Shown: in pieces, positions 39,819-48,133 of the stretch
Numbering within the stretch: position 1 is the first letter of the stretch
Layout: every line of letters starts with the position of its first letter
NCBI RefSeq assembly: GCF_022921055.1
Contig: NZ_CP095061.1
Span: 3,697,501 to 3,761,500, forward strand
Direction of reading: 5' to 3'
Length of the DNA stretch: 64,000 bases
DNA from: Hymenobacter volaticus
Lineage (GTDB): Bacteria > Bacteroidota > Bacteroidia > Cytophagales > Hymenobacteraceae
The notes under the pieces: generated by a model
Database searches by the model: none
Seen by the model: the letters and a program-made list of their open reading frames with translations, nothing else
Told to the model about the DNA's origin: nothing
Position numbers and translations under genes: made by a program

Positions 39819-40910
39819 CTAACTTTCAAGAAAACGATGCAGATTCTTGTAGAAACCTACAGGTGTTAAATATTCTTCCCACACCTCTCTTGCTCTTTTT
39901 TGCATTTCAAGGAATTCCTCCTCGGAAATCTTACTGTGAAACTCTTGCACTATAGTATCTACTTTGTCTACGTCCTTTTCTTCGACCCACACGCAATACT
40001 TTTTCCAATCAATCATTTCATCGAAAGGCAGTGCGCTATCGGTGTCGACAAATACAGGAATCCGACCACAGCACAGTGTCTCGAAGAAGCGGACAGAGTT
40101 ATTACCTATGCCCCGAATACACAACGTATAATCGCTCTCAAGAATATTCTCTACAAAGTTTTTTCTGAAGTCGAAATTACTTTCGGTTGTATTGCCAGTA
40201 TTTAAACCTCCAGTAGGGCCGAAAGCGAAATTGCTTTTTAGTATAAAGTTGGGAGTTATTTTATTGGATTTCTGCAGTCCTATTATTGATCTAGCTCTGT
40301 ATGAGTGAGATATTTTATCTGGAAATTTCTGCAATAAGCCAGCGTAGTTGGCTGCTAATTTCAAGCTGCTAATAATTTTTTCACGGCTCATCTTGATATT
40401 CAACGGTGGCGCGTAACCGCAGAAACCAATGACTGGTTTGGCACCTTTTTTACGGGGCCGTGGTTTGCCATCATTATACTTTTCAAGGAAATCCTCGAAA
40501 AAATGAGGCCATGAATGTATGTTCTTAGCTTGAGTTGATTTGCTTATGGCGCTATTAAATAGAATGGCATTCTTAACGGGTATGTTGATATGCAAGACAT
40601 CATGCCCGACAAAAATTAATATCTTTTTATTGTGGCTTTCAACCTTTTGAATGAACGGAGCTATTTTCTTCTCGAAGCCTGCTTGATCAAATAATACATC
40701 GTAAAAGATTGGCAGCAAGCAGGCGTCACATTCTTCGATACTTGTTAATTCAATAAGGTCCTTGCCAACTCGTTGATATTCATCAAAGCGGCCTTGCCGA
40801 ACTGCTCCAGATTCATCTTCTTTATTAAACGTCCCCACAAAGGGAATAAGTAATTCAATTGGATGACCCTTGTCTAAAAGACTTAAATCTGTGTGAAGCT
40901 TAAGTTTCAT
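39819..40910 (-). CDS. Exostosin-family (GT47-like) glycosyltransferase
   Basis: A 363-residue protein with an exostosin-like C-terminal domain: FCGYAPPLN, SDYTLCIRGIGNNSVRFFE, LCCGRIPVFVDTDSALPF and DWKKYCVWVEE match the family's nucleotide-sugar-binding half. The N-terminal half is lysine-rich and not recognised. It would transfer a sugar to a surface polymer; donor and acceptor are unknown. Base composition is clearly more AT-rich than the neighbours, with many AAA and ATA codons, and it stands alone with AT-rich flanks (39680-39818 and 40911-41055). This suggests horizontal acquisition. Confidence 0.78.
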   Translation of the reverse strand: MKLKLHTDLSLLDKGHPIELLIPFVGTFNKEDESGAVRQGRFDEYQRVGKDLIELTSIEECDACLLPIFYDVLFDQAGFEKKIAPFIQKVESHNKKILIFVGHDVLHINIPVKNAILFNSAISKSTQAKNIHSWPHFFEDFLEKYNDGKPRPRKKGAKPVIGFCGYAPPLNIKMSREKIISSLKLAANYAGLLQKFPDKISHSYRARSIIGLQKSNKITPNFILKSNFAFGPTGGLNTGNTTESNFDFRKNFVENILESDYTLCIRGIGNNSVRFFETLCCGRIPVFVDTDSALPFDEMIDWKKYCVWVEEKDVDKVDTIVQEFHSKISEEEFLEMQKRAREVWEEYLTPVGFYKNLHRFLES

Positions 40911-41055
40911 ATTTACCTTTTCAGAGGTTTTGATTTCAGGTCTTTTCAGGCTACAAAATACTAGCCACTGTATTTGGGCACATTATAAGCATATATACCT
41001 TATACTTATTCATATAAGGAGCTAAGCAGGTTTATAATTTGGGGGCGAAATCCGT

Positions 41056-42165
41056 TTATTTCTGCAAGTAACCAATCATTAGTTTCGCCGCCTTTTCGGC
41101 TGCTCGTTGCTGGCCTAGCTTCTCCCGGATTTCGGCATAGCCCGTCTTTTGCCGGGTTATGAACTCATCGTCGGTTAGAATCTTGCGAAGTTCTTTTACA
41201 AGGTTGCGGGAGTTAAACTCGCCTTGAATAAGCTCTTTTACGACTTCCCTATCGGCAATCAAATTGACCAAGGAGATATAGGGCACTTTGATGACGGCCT
41301 TGCCAATGGCATAGGAAACAGCGCTAGTGCGGTAGCAAACCACTTGTGGCACACCAAACAAAGCTGTTTCGAGGGTGGCGGTGCCGCTCGTGACTAGAGC
41401 AGCGGTAGCGTGAGCAAGTAGGTCGTACGTCTCGTTGAAGAGGATGCGGACGTTGTTGCGCTCGAAATGGGCGTAGTAATTCCGGTCGAGGTTATCGACG
41501 CCGGCCACAATGAATTGGTAGTCGAGGAATGGCGGCAGGATGGCTACCATTTCGTAGAGCATTTCCTCTATCTCCTGTTTGCGCGAGCCAGGTAGGACGG
41601 CTACAATCTTTCGGTTTGGGTCGAGGTTATTGCGCTGATAGAAGTCGTCGCTCTTTTGGTGCTCGGCCACGGCATCCGCGGTAGGGTTCCCGATGTAGTC
41701 AACGCCGTAGCCGAAACGCTGGTAGAATTCCTGCTCGAAAGGCAGAATAACGAACATCCGGTCGACGATTTTCTTGACTGTGTGAACCCGGCCTTGATTC
41801 CACGCCCAAATTTTGGGCGAGATATAGTAAAACACTTTGATGCCATGCTCCTTGGCGAACCGCGCTACCCGCAGATTAAAACCAGCATAATCAATCAGAA
41901 TCAGAACATCAGGTTGGTAGTCTAGCAGGTCGCGCTGACATTCTTTCAGGTAACCCCGAAACTTAAGGATGCTGGTGGCCGCCTCCCAAAAGCCCATGAT
42001 GGCCATTTCCTGGTAGTGGTGCACAAGTGTGCCACCTTCGGCCTTCATCATGTCGCCGCCCCAACCCCGAAAAGCGGCTTCAGGATCTTGCTGACGTAAA
42101 TTGCGCATCAGGTTGGCGGCGTGGAAGTCGCCGGACCGTTCGCCAGCTATCAGGTAGTACTTCAA
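41056..42165 (-). CDS. lpxB: Lipid-A-disaccharide synthase
   Basis: A membrane-peripheral GT19 enzyme joining UDP-diacylglucosamine and lipid X to the lipid A disaccharide. Visible are the start KYYLIAGERSGDFHAANLM, EMAIMGFWEA near residue 45, IDYAGFNLR near residue 90, the donor-site region FVILPFEQEFYQRF, VAVLPGSRKQEIEEM near residue 195 and TSGTATLETALFGVPQV near residue 280. The longest frame begins at ATG 42255, but its first 30 residues are translated from an intergenic repeat (QPFNSSTIQPFNP). I prefer TTG 42165, which gives 369 residues and the family N-terminus. Confidence 0.9.
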   Translation of the reverse strand: MKYYLIAGERSGDFHAANLMRNLRQQDPEAAFRGWGGDMMKAEGGTLVHHYQEMAIMGFWEAATSILKFRGYLKECQRDLLDYQPDVLILIDYAGFNLRVARFAKEHGIKVFYYISPKIWAWNQGRVHTVKKIVDRMFVILPFEQEFYQRFGYGVDYIGNPTADAVAEHQKSDDFYQRNNLDPNRKIVAVLPGSRKQEIEEMLYEMVAILPPFLDYQFIVAGVDNLDRNYYAHFERNNVRILFNETYDLLAHATAALVTSGTATLETALFGVPQVVCYRTSAVSYAIGKAVIKVPYISLVNLIADREVVKELIQGEFNSRNLVKELRKILTDDEFITRQKTGYAEIREKLGQQRAAEKAAKLMIGYLQK

Positions 42166-42260
42166 TGGGTTAAATGGTTGAATTGTTGAACTGTTAAATG
42201 GCTGAACCGTTGACTTCGCGGGCTTTGAGCGGGCATCACTCAATGGTTCAGCCATTCAAC
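42163..42260. repeat. Short AACCATTcaACc-type repeats covering the lpxB 5' end
   Basis: Between 42163 and 42260 units such as AATGGTTGAA, GTTGAACTGTTAAATGG, GGCTGAACC and GGTTCAGCCATTCAACCATT recur in direct and inverted order. They fill the space between queD and lpxB. Confidence 0.55.
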
Positions 42261-42263
42261 CAT

Positions 42264-42680
42264 TTATTCGCCGAGGTATTCTACGAAATTGCGGGGCGTT
42301 TCGTAGAGCTTGATGCTGTGCAAACGGGCAGTGGAAATCCGCTCGATTTCGGGCTCTAATATCTTCCAGAAAGCAATGGCCAGGTTTTCCGTACTAGCCA
42401 TTTGATCTTGCATGAAGGGTACATCGAGGTTAAGGTTCTTGTGGTCAACCTGGTCGATGATATGGGTCCGAATGAGCGTGCTGAGTTGTTTGAGGTCGAT
42501 AACAAAACCGGTTTCCGGATCGGGCTTTCCCTTCACGGTCACGATGAGGTCGAAATTATGGCCGTGCCAGTTGGTATTGGCACAGGGGCCGAACACCTCA
42601 CGGTTCCGCTCCTCGCTCCACTTCGGATTGTAGAGCTTGTGGGCCGCGTTGAAGTGTTCCTGCCGACTGATGTAAATCAT
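42264..42680 (-). CDS. queD: 6-carboxytetrahydropterin synthase (QueD-like)
   Basis: Zinc enzyme of the queuosine / 7-deazaguanine route, making 6-carboxytetrahydropterin from dihydroneopterin triphosphate. Visible are the zinc His in EHFNAAHKL (residues 8-16) and in NWHGHNFDL near residue 40, the Cys in GPCANTNWHGH and the catalytic region PETGFVIDLKQL near residue 58, with TSTENLA-like ASTENLAIAFW near residue 95. The longest frame starts at 42779, but the extra 33 residues have no family match, so ATG 42680 (MIYISRQEHF) is chosen, giving 138 residues. It is followed by lpxB on the same strand. Confidence 0.88.
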   Translation of the reverse strand: MIYISRQEHFNAAHKLYNPKWSEERNREVFGPCANTNWHGHNFDLIVTVKGKPDPETGFVIDLKQLSTLIRTHIIDQVDHKNLNLDVPFMQDQMASTENLAIAFWKILEPEIERISTARLHSIKLYETPRNFVEYLGE

Positions 42681-42856
42681 TGGGTATTGCTTGATGATGA
42701 CTGATTGCTGCAAATAACTGTTCTCCCAAGGGTTGCGCACTCTACAACAAGTGGCAGTACAAGCTTTTTTACCTGGCAAACTTTTGCTTGCTGACGCAAA
42801 GAAGTTGTGTGACTACCAAGTGCGAAAAAGCCCCTATGTGAGACGAGAAATCGGCA

Positions 42857-43855
42857 TCAGCCTTTATTTCGCAGCAAATATACGAAGAACGGTACGCCGA
42901 ATAGGGCCGTGACCAACCCTACTGGTAAGCCTGCCGGCGGATAAAGCAGCCGCGCCAACAGGTCGCAGGCTAAAAGGAAGTTGCCGCCGAGTAGCACGCA
43001 GAACAGCGGATTGGCTCGCCCGGTAACGCCCAACAACCACCGGGTAAGGTGCGGCACGACCAGCCCCACAAAGCCTATGGGTCCGCACAAGGCAACCACA
43101 CAGCCCGTTAGAACGGAGGCCGTAAGCAGTAGCAGCCAACGGGTGCGAGCCACGTCAACTCCTAATCCCTGAGCCCTCTCCTCCCCTAGCAGCAGAATGT
43201 TGAGGTCTTTTTGCAGGAACACAAATAGTCCCAAGGACGCCGCTAAGGCTACGGCGGGATAAGGCAGCACATTCCAACCGGCTCGCTCAAAGCTGCCAGC
43301 GGCCCAAAATGTGATACTCCGTAACTTCTCCTGTGTAGCCGATAAAAAAGTAAATACCCCGCCGATGGCCGTAGTAAGCGAGCCAACAGCCACGCCCGCT
43401 AGTAGCAGTTGCGTTGGAATAATCTGTCCTCGTTTCGTACCGACAGCTACGACCACCAATGTAGTGCCCAACGCACCGGCAAGCGCAAACAACGGCGGCA
43501 GATAGAAGCCACCTAACGTGAGGCTAGATAAAAAGGAAAAACAGAAGATAGCTCCTAATGAAGCCCCCGAGGCCGTTCCAAGCAGATAAGGATCGGCCAG
43601 CGGATTGTTAACCATGGCTTGCATGAGGTAGCCACTGAACGCCAAGCCGCCCCCGGCCAGTAGCGCCAGCAAGATGCGGGGCAACCTGAGCTCTGCCAAC
43701 ACCAGATGCGTAGGGTCCTGCGGGTTGTAGTGCATAAGGGCGCGGCCGATGAGCGCATAGTCGGTGTCGTAGCTGCCTATGCGCATGCCCAAAACGACCA
43801 GCACGAGTGTCAGGAGCAGGCTGGCCAAAATCCAGGGCAAGGCAGGTCTGTTCAT
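42857..43855 (-). CDS. FecCD/BtuC-type ABC transporter permease
   Basis: An inner-membrane permease of 332 residues with about ten helices, for import of a metal chelate such as cobalamin, haem or siderophore. Family segments are ELRLPRILLALLAGGGLAFS, MQAMVNNPLADPYLLGTASG and GPIGFVGLVVPHLTR. The upstream gene on the same strand encodes a BtuF-like binding lipoprotein 45 bp away, so the two form a uptake unit. The ATP-binding subunit is not in the window. ATG 43855 is a natural start before the first helix. Confidence 0.92.
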   Translation of the reverse strand: MNRPALPWILASLLLTLVLVVLGMRIGSYDTDYALIGRALMHYNPQDPTHLVLAELRLPRILLALLAGGGLAFSGYLMQAMVNNPLADPYLLGTASGASLGAIFCFSFLSSLTLGGFYLPPLFALAGALGTTLVVVAVGTKRGQIIPTQLLLAGVAVGSLTTAIGGVFTFLSATQEKLRSITFWAAGSFERAGWNVLPYPAVALAASLGLFVFLQKDLNILLLGEERAQGLGVDVARTRWLLLLTASVLTGCVVALCGPIGFVGLVVPHLTRWLLGVTGRANPLFCVLLGGNFLLACDLLARLLYPPAGLPVGLVTALFGVPFFVYLLRNKG

Positions 43856-43900
43856 GAGGCTGTGGGTGGTTTCGTAGGGGCCTATGGAAGCAGCGTAGAA

Positions 43901-44833
43901 TTAGCGGCTCGTTACGATTCGCTGTAGCTCACGGACCGATTCCACTACCCGCGGACTGGGGCGTTCCATCAGGTTGCCGGTGATGCCATAGACGCGGCGC
44001 GTTTTGTAGGCGTTGATGCGCTTCAGCTCAGGGTAATTTTTGAAGAAAGTGCTATCCAGCTTGCCAAAGCTCCCGCCGATGAGCACGTCAGGATTTAACT
44101 TCAGGATATACTCGCGGGTGAGAGCTGGGTAGGGCTGCGCAAACTTTTCGGTTACGGCGTTCTGGCCGCCGGCAATCTTCAGTTTATCGGTGAACAGCGT
44201 GTTTTGGCCATACACATAGATAGGGTCTTGCCACGTAATAGCCAGCACGCGCGGGCGCTGCTGGGTGGCAGGCGTGGATTGGGCTACGGCCGTTAGCTCT
44301 GCCTGTAGCGAATCGGTGAGGTGGCGGGCTTGGGGTTGCCGGTGCAGGATGCGGCCTAGGTCACGCATGCCGCGGAACACGTCGGGTAGCGTCTGGAAGC
44401 GTTGGTAGTACACAGGAATGCCGAAGGTTGCCAGCCGTGCCGCGTCGTCGAGAGAGGTAATACCTTCCACCGTAAAGACGATGTCGGGGTGCAGGGCCAC
44501 CAGCTTTTCCATATCCAGCGGATAACTACTGACGATGGGTTTGCGCAAGGCCGCCGCTGGATAATCGCAGTTCTGGGTGCGGGCAATGATGGTGGCCGTG
44601 TCGGCTATGGCGTACAACATTTCGGTGGCGGAGGGCGCCAAGGCCATGATGCGGCGTGGCTGCGCGGCTACGGTTAGTTGGCGGCCTAGGTCGTCGCGGA
44701 GCTCCTGCGTTTGTGGCTGCGTGGTGGCTGCGTCAGGAGCCGTAGTTGAACGGGAACGGTCGGGCTGGCAGGCCATTGGCAGCCACAGCAACGGCAAAAA
44801 CTTCAGGAACTGACGCAAAGAGGTGGGAAGCAT
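43901..44833 (-). CDS. BtuF-like periplasmic substrate-binding lipoprotein
   Basis: A 310-residue binding protein for a TroA/BtuF-type ABC importer. The N-terminus LKFLPLLWLPMACQ has a lipobox-like PMAC, so it is likely lipid-anchored. The fold begins DDLGRQLTVAAQPRRIMALAPS. TQNCDYP near residue 90 recalls BtuF, which points to cobalamin, but cargo is inferred. A -7 element (TACCTTTG, 44839-44846, minus) lies only five bases before the ATG at 44833, so the message may be nearly leaderless. No B12 riboswitch was recognised in the 185 bp upstream. It is co-oriented with the permease gene. Confidence 0.85.
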   Translation of the reverse strand: MLPTSLRQFLKFLPLLWLPMACQPDRSRSTTAPDAATTQPQTQELRDDLGRQLTVAAQPRRIMALAPSATEMLYAIADTATIIARTQNCDYPAAALRKPIVSSYPLDMEKLVALHPDIVFTVEGITSLDDAARLATFGIPVYYQRFQTLPDVFRGMRDLGRILHRQPQARHLTDSLQAELTAVAQSTPATQQRPRVLAITWQDPIYVYGQNTLFTDKLKIAGGQNAVTEKFAQPYPALTREYILKLNPDVLIGGSFGKLDSTFFKNYPELKRINAYKTRRVYGITGNLMERPSPRVVESVRELQRIVTSR

Positions 44834-44838
44834 GGCCG

Positions 44839-44846
44839 CAAAGGTA
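44839..44846 (-). promoter_or_regulatory. -7 element next to the BtuF-like start
   Basis: TACCTTTG on the minus strand ends five bases before ATG 44833. No -33 TTG at standard spacing. Confidence 0.35.
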
Positions 44847-45018
44847 AGAGCCAGACACTGCCCCGGCAGGAAGCTTCGACCGCCAAAATGAATTGGTTCG
44901 GCGCTTTGGCTTCGTACTTAGCTAAAGGCACTAACATGGACTGTATTCTGCTGATTGAACCACTGCTTCAGAAGGCAGTCAGTAAAATTGATGATACTTT
45001 TGGTGAAAACTCTGCCTT

Positions 45019-45987
45019 ATGATAGTTGTCACCGGAGCGGCTGGCTTTATTGCTAGCTGCCTTGTCACTCGCCTTAACGCCGCCAACTTCAACGACATCG
45101 TGGTGGTGGATAACTTCGCCGTGGAGCAGAAGCTCGCCAATCTTAAAGGCAAGCATTTGCGCGAATACGTGGACCGCACCGAGTTCTTTGATTGGCTGGA
45201 TACCAACCACGAGCAGGTGGAATTCATTTTTCACCTAGGAGCCCGCACCGATACCACCGAGCAAGACCGCGCCGTGCTGGACTTGCTGAATCTAAACTAC
45301 TCCAAGCAGATGTGGCAGGCATGCTGCCGCTACCAACTGCCCCTAGTATATGCTTCTTCGGCGGCCACTTACGGCTCGGGTACCCTCGGCTACTCTGACC
45401 ACGACGACGCGCTACTGTCCCTCTATCGGCCTCTCAATCCGTACGGTGACTCGAAAAACGAATTCGACAACTGGGCGGTTAATCAGCTGGAAAAGCCTTT
45501 CTTCTGGGCCGGGCTGAAGTTTTTCAACGTCTATGGCCCCAACGAGTACCACAAGGGCCGGATGGCGTCGGTGATTATGCATGCCTTCCAGCAAATCCAG
45601 AAGACTGGCTCGATGACGCTCTTCCGTTCGCACAACCCCGACTACACCGACGGCGGCCAGATGCGCGACTTTGTGTATGTGAAAGACGTGGTGGAAGTGT
45701 GCTACTTTTTGATGCACCACCGCCAGCATTCAGGCATCTACAACCTGGGCACCGGTGAAGCGCGTACTTTCATGGATTTGGCCCTGAATACCTTCGCAGC
45801 CCTTGGGCGAACCGCCGACATCCAGTTCCGCGACACGCCCGAAGACATCCGCGACAAGTATCAGTACTTCACGCAAGCCGACATGAGCAAGCTGCGCAGC
45901 ATCGGCTACGACCGGCCTTTTACTTCACTCGAAGACGGTGTTCAGGACTACGTGCGCAACTATTTGGTGCCTGGTGTCTACCTGTAA
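45019..45987 (+). CDS. hldD: ADP-glyceromanno-heptose 6-epimerase
   Basis: Inverts C6 of ADP-D-glycero-D-manno-heptose to give the LPS-core donor, in the cytosol. The 322-residue short-chain dehydrogenase-type epimerase starts IVVTGAAGFIASCL (NADP-binding GxxGxxA-like loop), has DNF near residue 32, the SSAATYGSG loop, the catalytic YxxxK as NPYGDSKNEFD near residue 142, KFFNVYGPNEYHKG and MRDFVYVKDVVE. All are HldD marks. ATG 45019 is natural. It is a single gene; possible partners here are the GT9 enzyme at 18272 and the HAD phosphatase at 6653. Confidence 0.93.
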   Translation: MIVVTGAAGFIASCLVTRLNAANFNDIVVVDNFAVEQKLANLKGKHLREYVDRTEFFDWLDTNHEQVEFIFHLGARTDTTEQDRAVLDLLNLNYSKQMWQACCRYQLPLVYASSAATYGSGTLGYSDHDDALLSLYRPLNPYGDSKNEFDNWAVNQLEKPFFWAGLKFFNVYGPNEYHKGRMASVIMHAFQQIQKTGSMTLFRSHNPDYTDGGQMRDFVYVKDVVEVCYFLMHHRQHSGIYNLGTGEARTFMDLALNTFAALGRTADIQFRDTPEDIRDKYQYFTQADMSKLRSIGYDRPFTSLEDGVQDYVRNYLVPGVYL

Positions 45988-46246
45988 TCGAACACCTAGG
46001 CTGAGAATAGAGCATTAAATCAACCTACAATTGCGGCATTTGAGCTTGCTTCGGCAGATTGGGTGAACCCACGGTTGGGCTACTGGTTTTGTATGGGTTC
46101 TATAGGTGTTAGGCTTTGGAAAGCCTACTGGAACATCCATCTTTTAGGCTCGCACCATAATAAGTAGTATAGCACTTCTTCTTTATTGACTCCACGGATT
46201 AACTAGGGTACAATCTAACCGTTTCCGCACTCCTAATTACTTTGTC

Positions 46247-47638
46247 TTGCAGCAACGCACCATTACAATTTTAGGCGGCGGGTTTTCGGGCTCGATGTTG
46301 GCAATTCAGTTGGCGCACTTGCGCCACCCGCTAGCTGGCACCGTTCATGTAGTTGAACCACGCCCGGTGCTGGGACCCGGTTTGGCTTACCTCGACCGCC
46401 GACCCGAGCACTTGCTCAACGTGCGGGCTCCCAACATTAGTGCATTCCCTGACCAGCCCAATCATTTTATTGGTTGGCTGCACGCAACGGGCAGGCCCGT
46501 TTGTGAAAATAATTTTTGCCCCCGCCAGACTTACGGGCGCTACCTGCAGGATTTGACAACGACTATCCTGGCTGGCCCTGCATCTAATGGGCTTCGGTTT
46601 GAGTGGCACCAACAAGCTGCCATTGGCGTGGAAGTAGCTCCAAACCACCAAACGGCGACAGTGCGCCTTGGAGACGGCACCGAAATCGAGAGTGATGTGG
46701 TGGTGTTAGCCCTCGGCAACTTCCCGCCGCTAACCGTACCAGGGGCAGGCGCTAGCCTCAACCATCCGGGCTTTCATAACAACCCATGGGCTGAAGGCGC
46801 CCTACGCACTATCAAACCCGACGACGAGGTAGTGCTTATCGGCTCGGGGCTGACAGCGGTGGACGTAGTGCTAGGGCTGCGCGCTGATGGACACCGGGCG
46901 CTTATTACGGCGGTATCGCGCAACAAACGGTGGCCCGTTAGTCATCAATCGTATGGGGTGCCTTATCCTAGTTTTTACGAAACTAAGTTGCGAGGCCTGC
47001 ATACCGTTGGAGAGGTGGTAGCTGCGGTTCGTCAACAGGTTAGAGAAGCAGCCGAACAAGGCACCCCTTGGCGAGCCGTTTTCGACTCGTTACGGCCTCA
47101 TCTGGGTGCCATATGGGCGGCTTGGCCGCTAGTGGAGCAGGCTCGTTTTATACGGCACTTGTCTTCCTTGTGGTCAGTGCTGCGACATCGGAGCCCTCAG
47201 CAGAACGATGCGGCACTGCATGAGCTAATCGCCGCTGGCCAATTACAAACACAGGGTGGCCGGGTACGGGGCATCAAGCCAGTTGGTGATACACTGCGCG
47301 TCCAAATCGAGCGCCAGGGGACTAGCACCTACCTTACGCCTCGGCACGTAATCAACTGCACCGGGCCTCTGCTGGACTACACCCGCATTCAAGACCCGCT
47401 AGTTGTTCAGTTACGGACAACCGAGCATTTACAGCCAGACCCGTTGCGGCTGGGTATCCTCACCGATGAGCATGGTGCGCTCCTAAACGCCGCTGGTGAG
47501 GCATCCGCACTGTTTTTCACTTTAGGCCCAAGTCGCCGACCTGCTTACTTTGAATCGACGGCGGTGCCAGAACTACGGCAGCAAGCAGTGGCACTAGCGC
47601 AAGAGTTAGGCTGCCGCTGGAATGCCAGTCATCAATAG
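46247..47638 (+). CDS. FAD/NAD(P)-binding protein (FAD-NAD(P)-binding superfamily)
   Basis: A 463-residue oxidoreductase-like protein. The N-terminal FAD loop ITILGGGFSGSMLAIQLA and the GLAYLDRRPEHLLNVRAPN segment, plus a second dinucleotide loop VLIGSGLTAVDVVLGL near residue 205, show a two-nucleotide binding fold of the HpnW / YdhS-like NAD_binding_9 group. Substrate unknown. The start is TTG 46247 (QQRTITILGGG); no ATG precedes the Rossmann strand, so this is the only sensible start unless an indel lies just upstream. It is closed by a terminator at 47674. Confidence 0.82.
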   Translation: MQQRTITILGGGFSGSMLAIQLAHLRHPLAGTVHVVEPRPVLGPGLAYLDRRPEHLLNVRAPNISAFPDQPNHFIGWLHATGRPVCENNFCPRQTYGRYLQDLTTTILAGPASNGLRFEWHQQAAIGVEVAPNHQTATVRLGDGTEIESDVVVLALGNFPPLTVPGAGASLNHPGFHNNPWAEGALRTIKPDDEVVLIGSGLTAVDVVLGLRADGHRALITAVSRNKRWPVSHQSYGVPYPSFYETKLRGLHTVGEVVAAVRQQVREAAEQGTPWRAVFDSLRPHLGAIWAAWPLVEQARFIRHLSSLWSVLRHRSPQQNDAALHELIAAGQLQTQGGRVRGIKPVGDTLRVQIERQGTSTYLTPRHVINCTGPLLDYTRIQDPLVVQLRTTEHLQPDPLRLGILTDEHGALLNAAGEASALFFTLGPSRRPAYFESTAVPELRQQAVALAQELGCRWNASHQ

Positions 47639-47673
47639 CTGGATACTACCCTTTGCTTGGTGGCAGTAAAAAG

Positions 47674-47701
47674 AAAGACCGGCCTTACGAGGCCGGTCTT
47701 T
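47674..47701. terminator. Bidirectional terminator after the FAD protein
   Basis: A 12-bp stem (47674-47685 with 47690-47701) with a TACG loop between convergent genes. Confidence 0.85.
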
Positions 47702-47729
47702 TCGTTTCTATTGATAGAAGGAAGGAGCG

Positions 47730-48011
47730 TTAAGCAGCTATTTCGTCTTCCTCAGGATAAAGCGGCACCACTGGCGTCTCGGGCACAGCGGGTAATGAAG
47801 GTATCAGCGACGGCGCAACAGTATAGGTTGCGTTGTTGCGACGTAAGGCGCGCATTAAAAGGTATCTGTACTTCTCTGCGTCGGCAAGGGCGGCTTCTAC
47901 GGCGCGAAGCGCATCGTTGTACGCTACCACAGGCACCGATTCGGCGGATTCGCCCGTGGGATACGTCAGGTCAAAAACCGGGCACTGCAGGTATTCGGCG
48001 GGCGTTTTCAT
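47730..48011 (-). CDS. Hypothetical small protein
   Basis: A 93-residue protein that I do not recognise. It has no signal peptide. A helical, charged middle (ALRAVEAALADAEKYRYLLMRAL) is followed by a proline-rich acidic tail (PSLPAVPETPVVPLYPEEDE). ATG 48011 opens the frame and a terminator lies just beyond its stop. Coding status is supported only by frame length, codon use and position. Confidence 0.6.
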   Translation of the reverse strand: MKTPAEYLQCPVFDLTYPTGESAESVPVVAYNDALRAVEAALADAEKYRYLLMRALRRNNATYTVAPSLIPSLPAVPETPVVPLYPEEDEIAA

Positions 48012-48133
48012 AAGAGCAAATTACTAAAAAAGCAGGAATGAATTTCTATATCTGTACAACAGACCAACTATGATTTTCATTCCGTTGCAGGCCACTTTTT
48101 CAGCACTTAATTCTTTTATTAAAAACCTTATAA

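Noticed and set aside
44834..45018. B12 riboswitch upstream of the BtuF-like gene
   Set aside because: I looked for the conserved cobalamin core and did not see it; the -7 element sits too close to the start.
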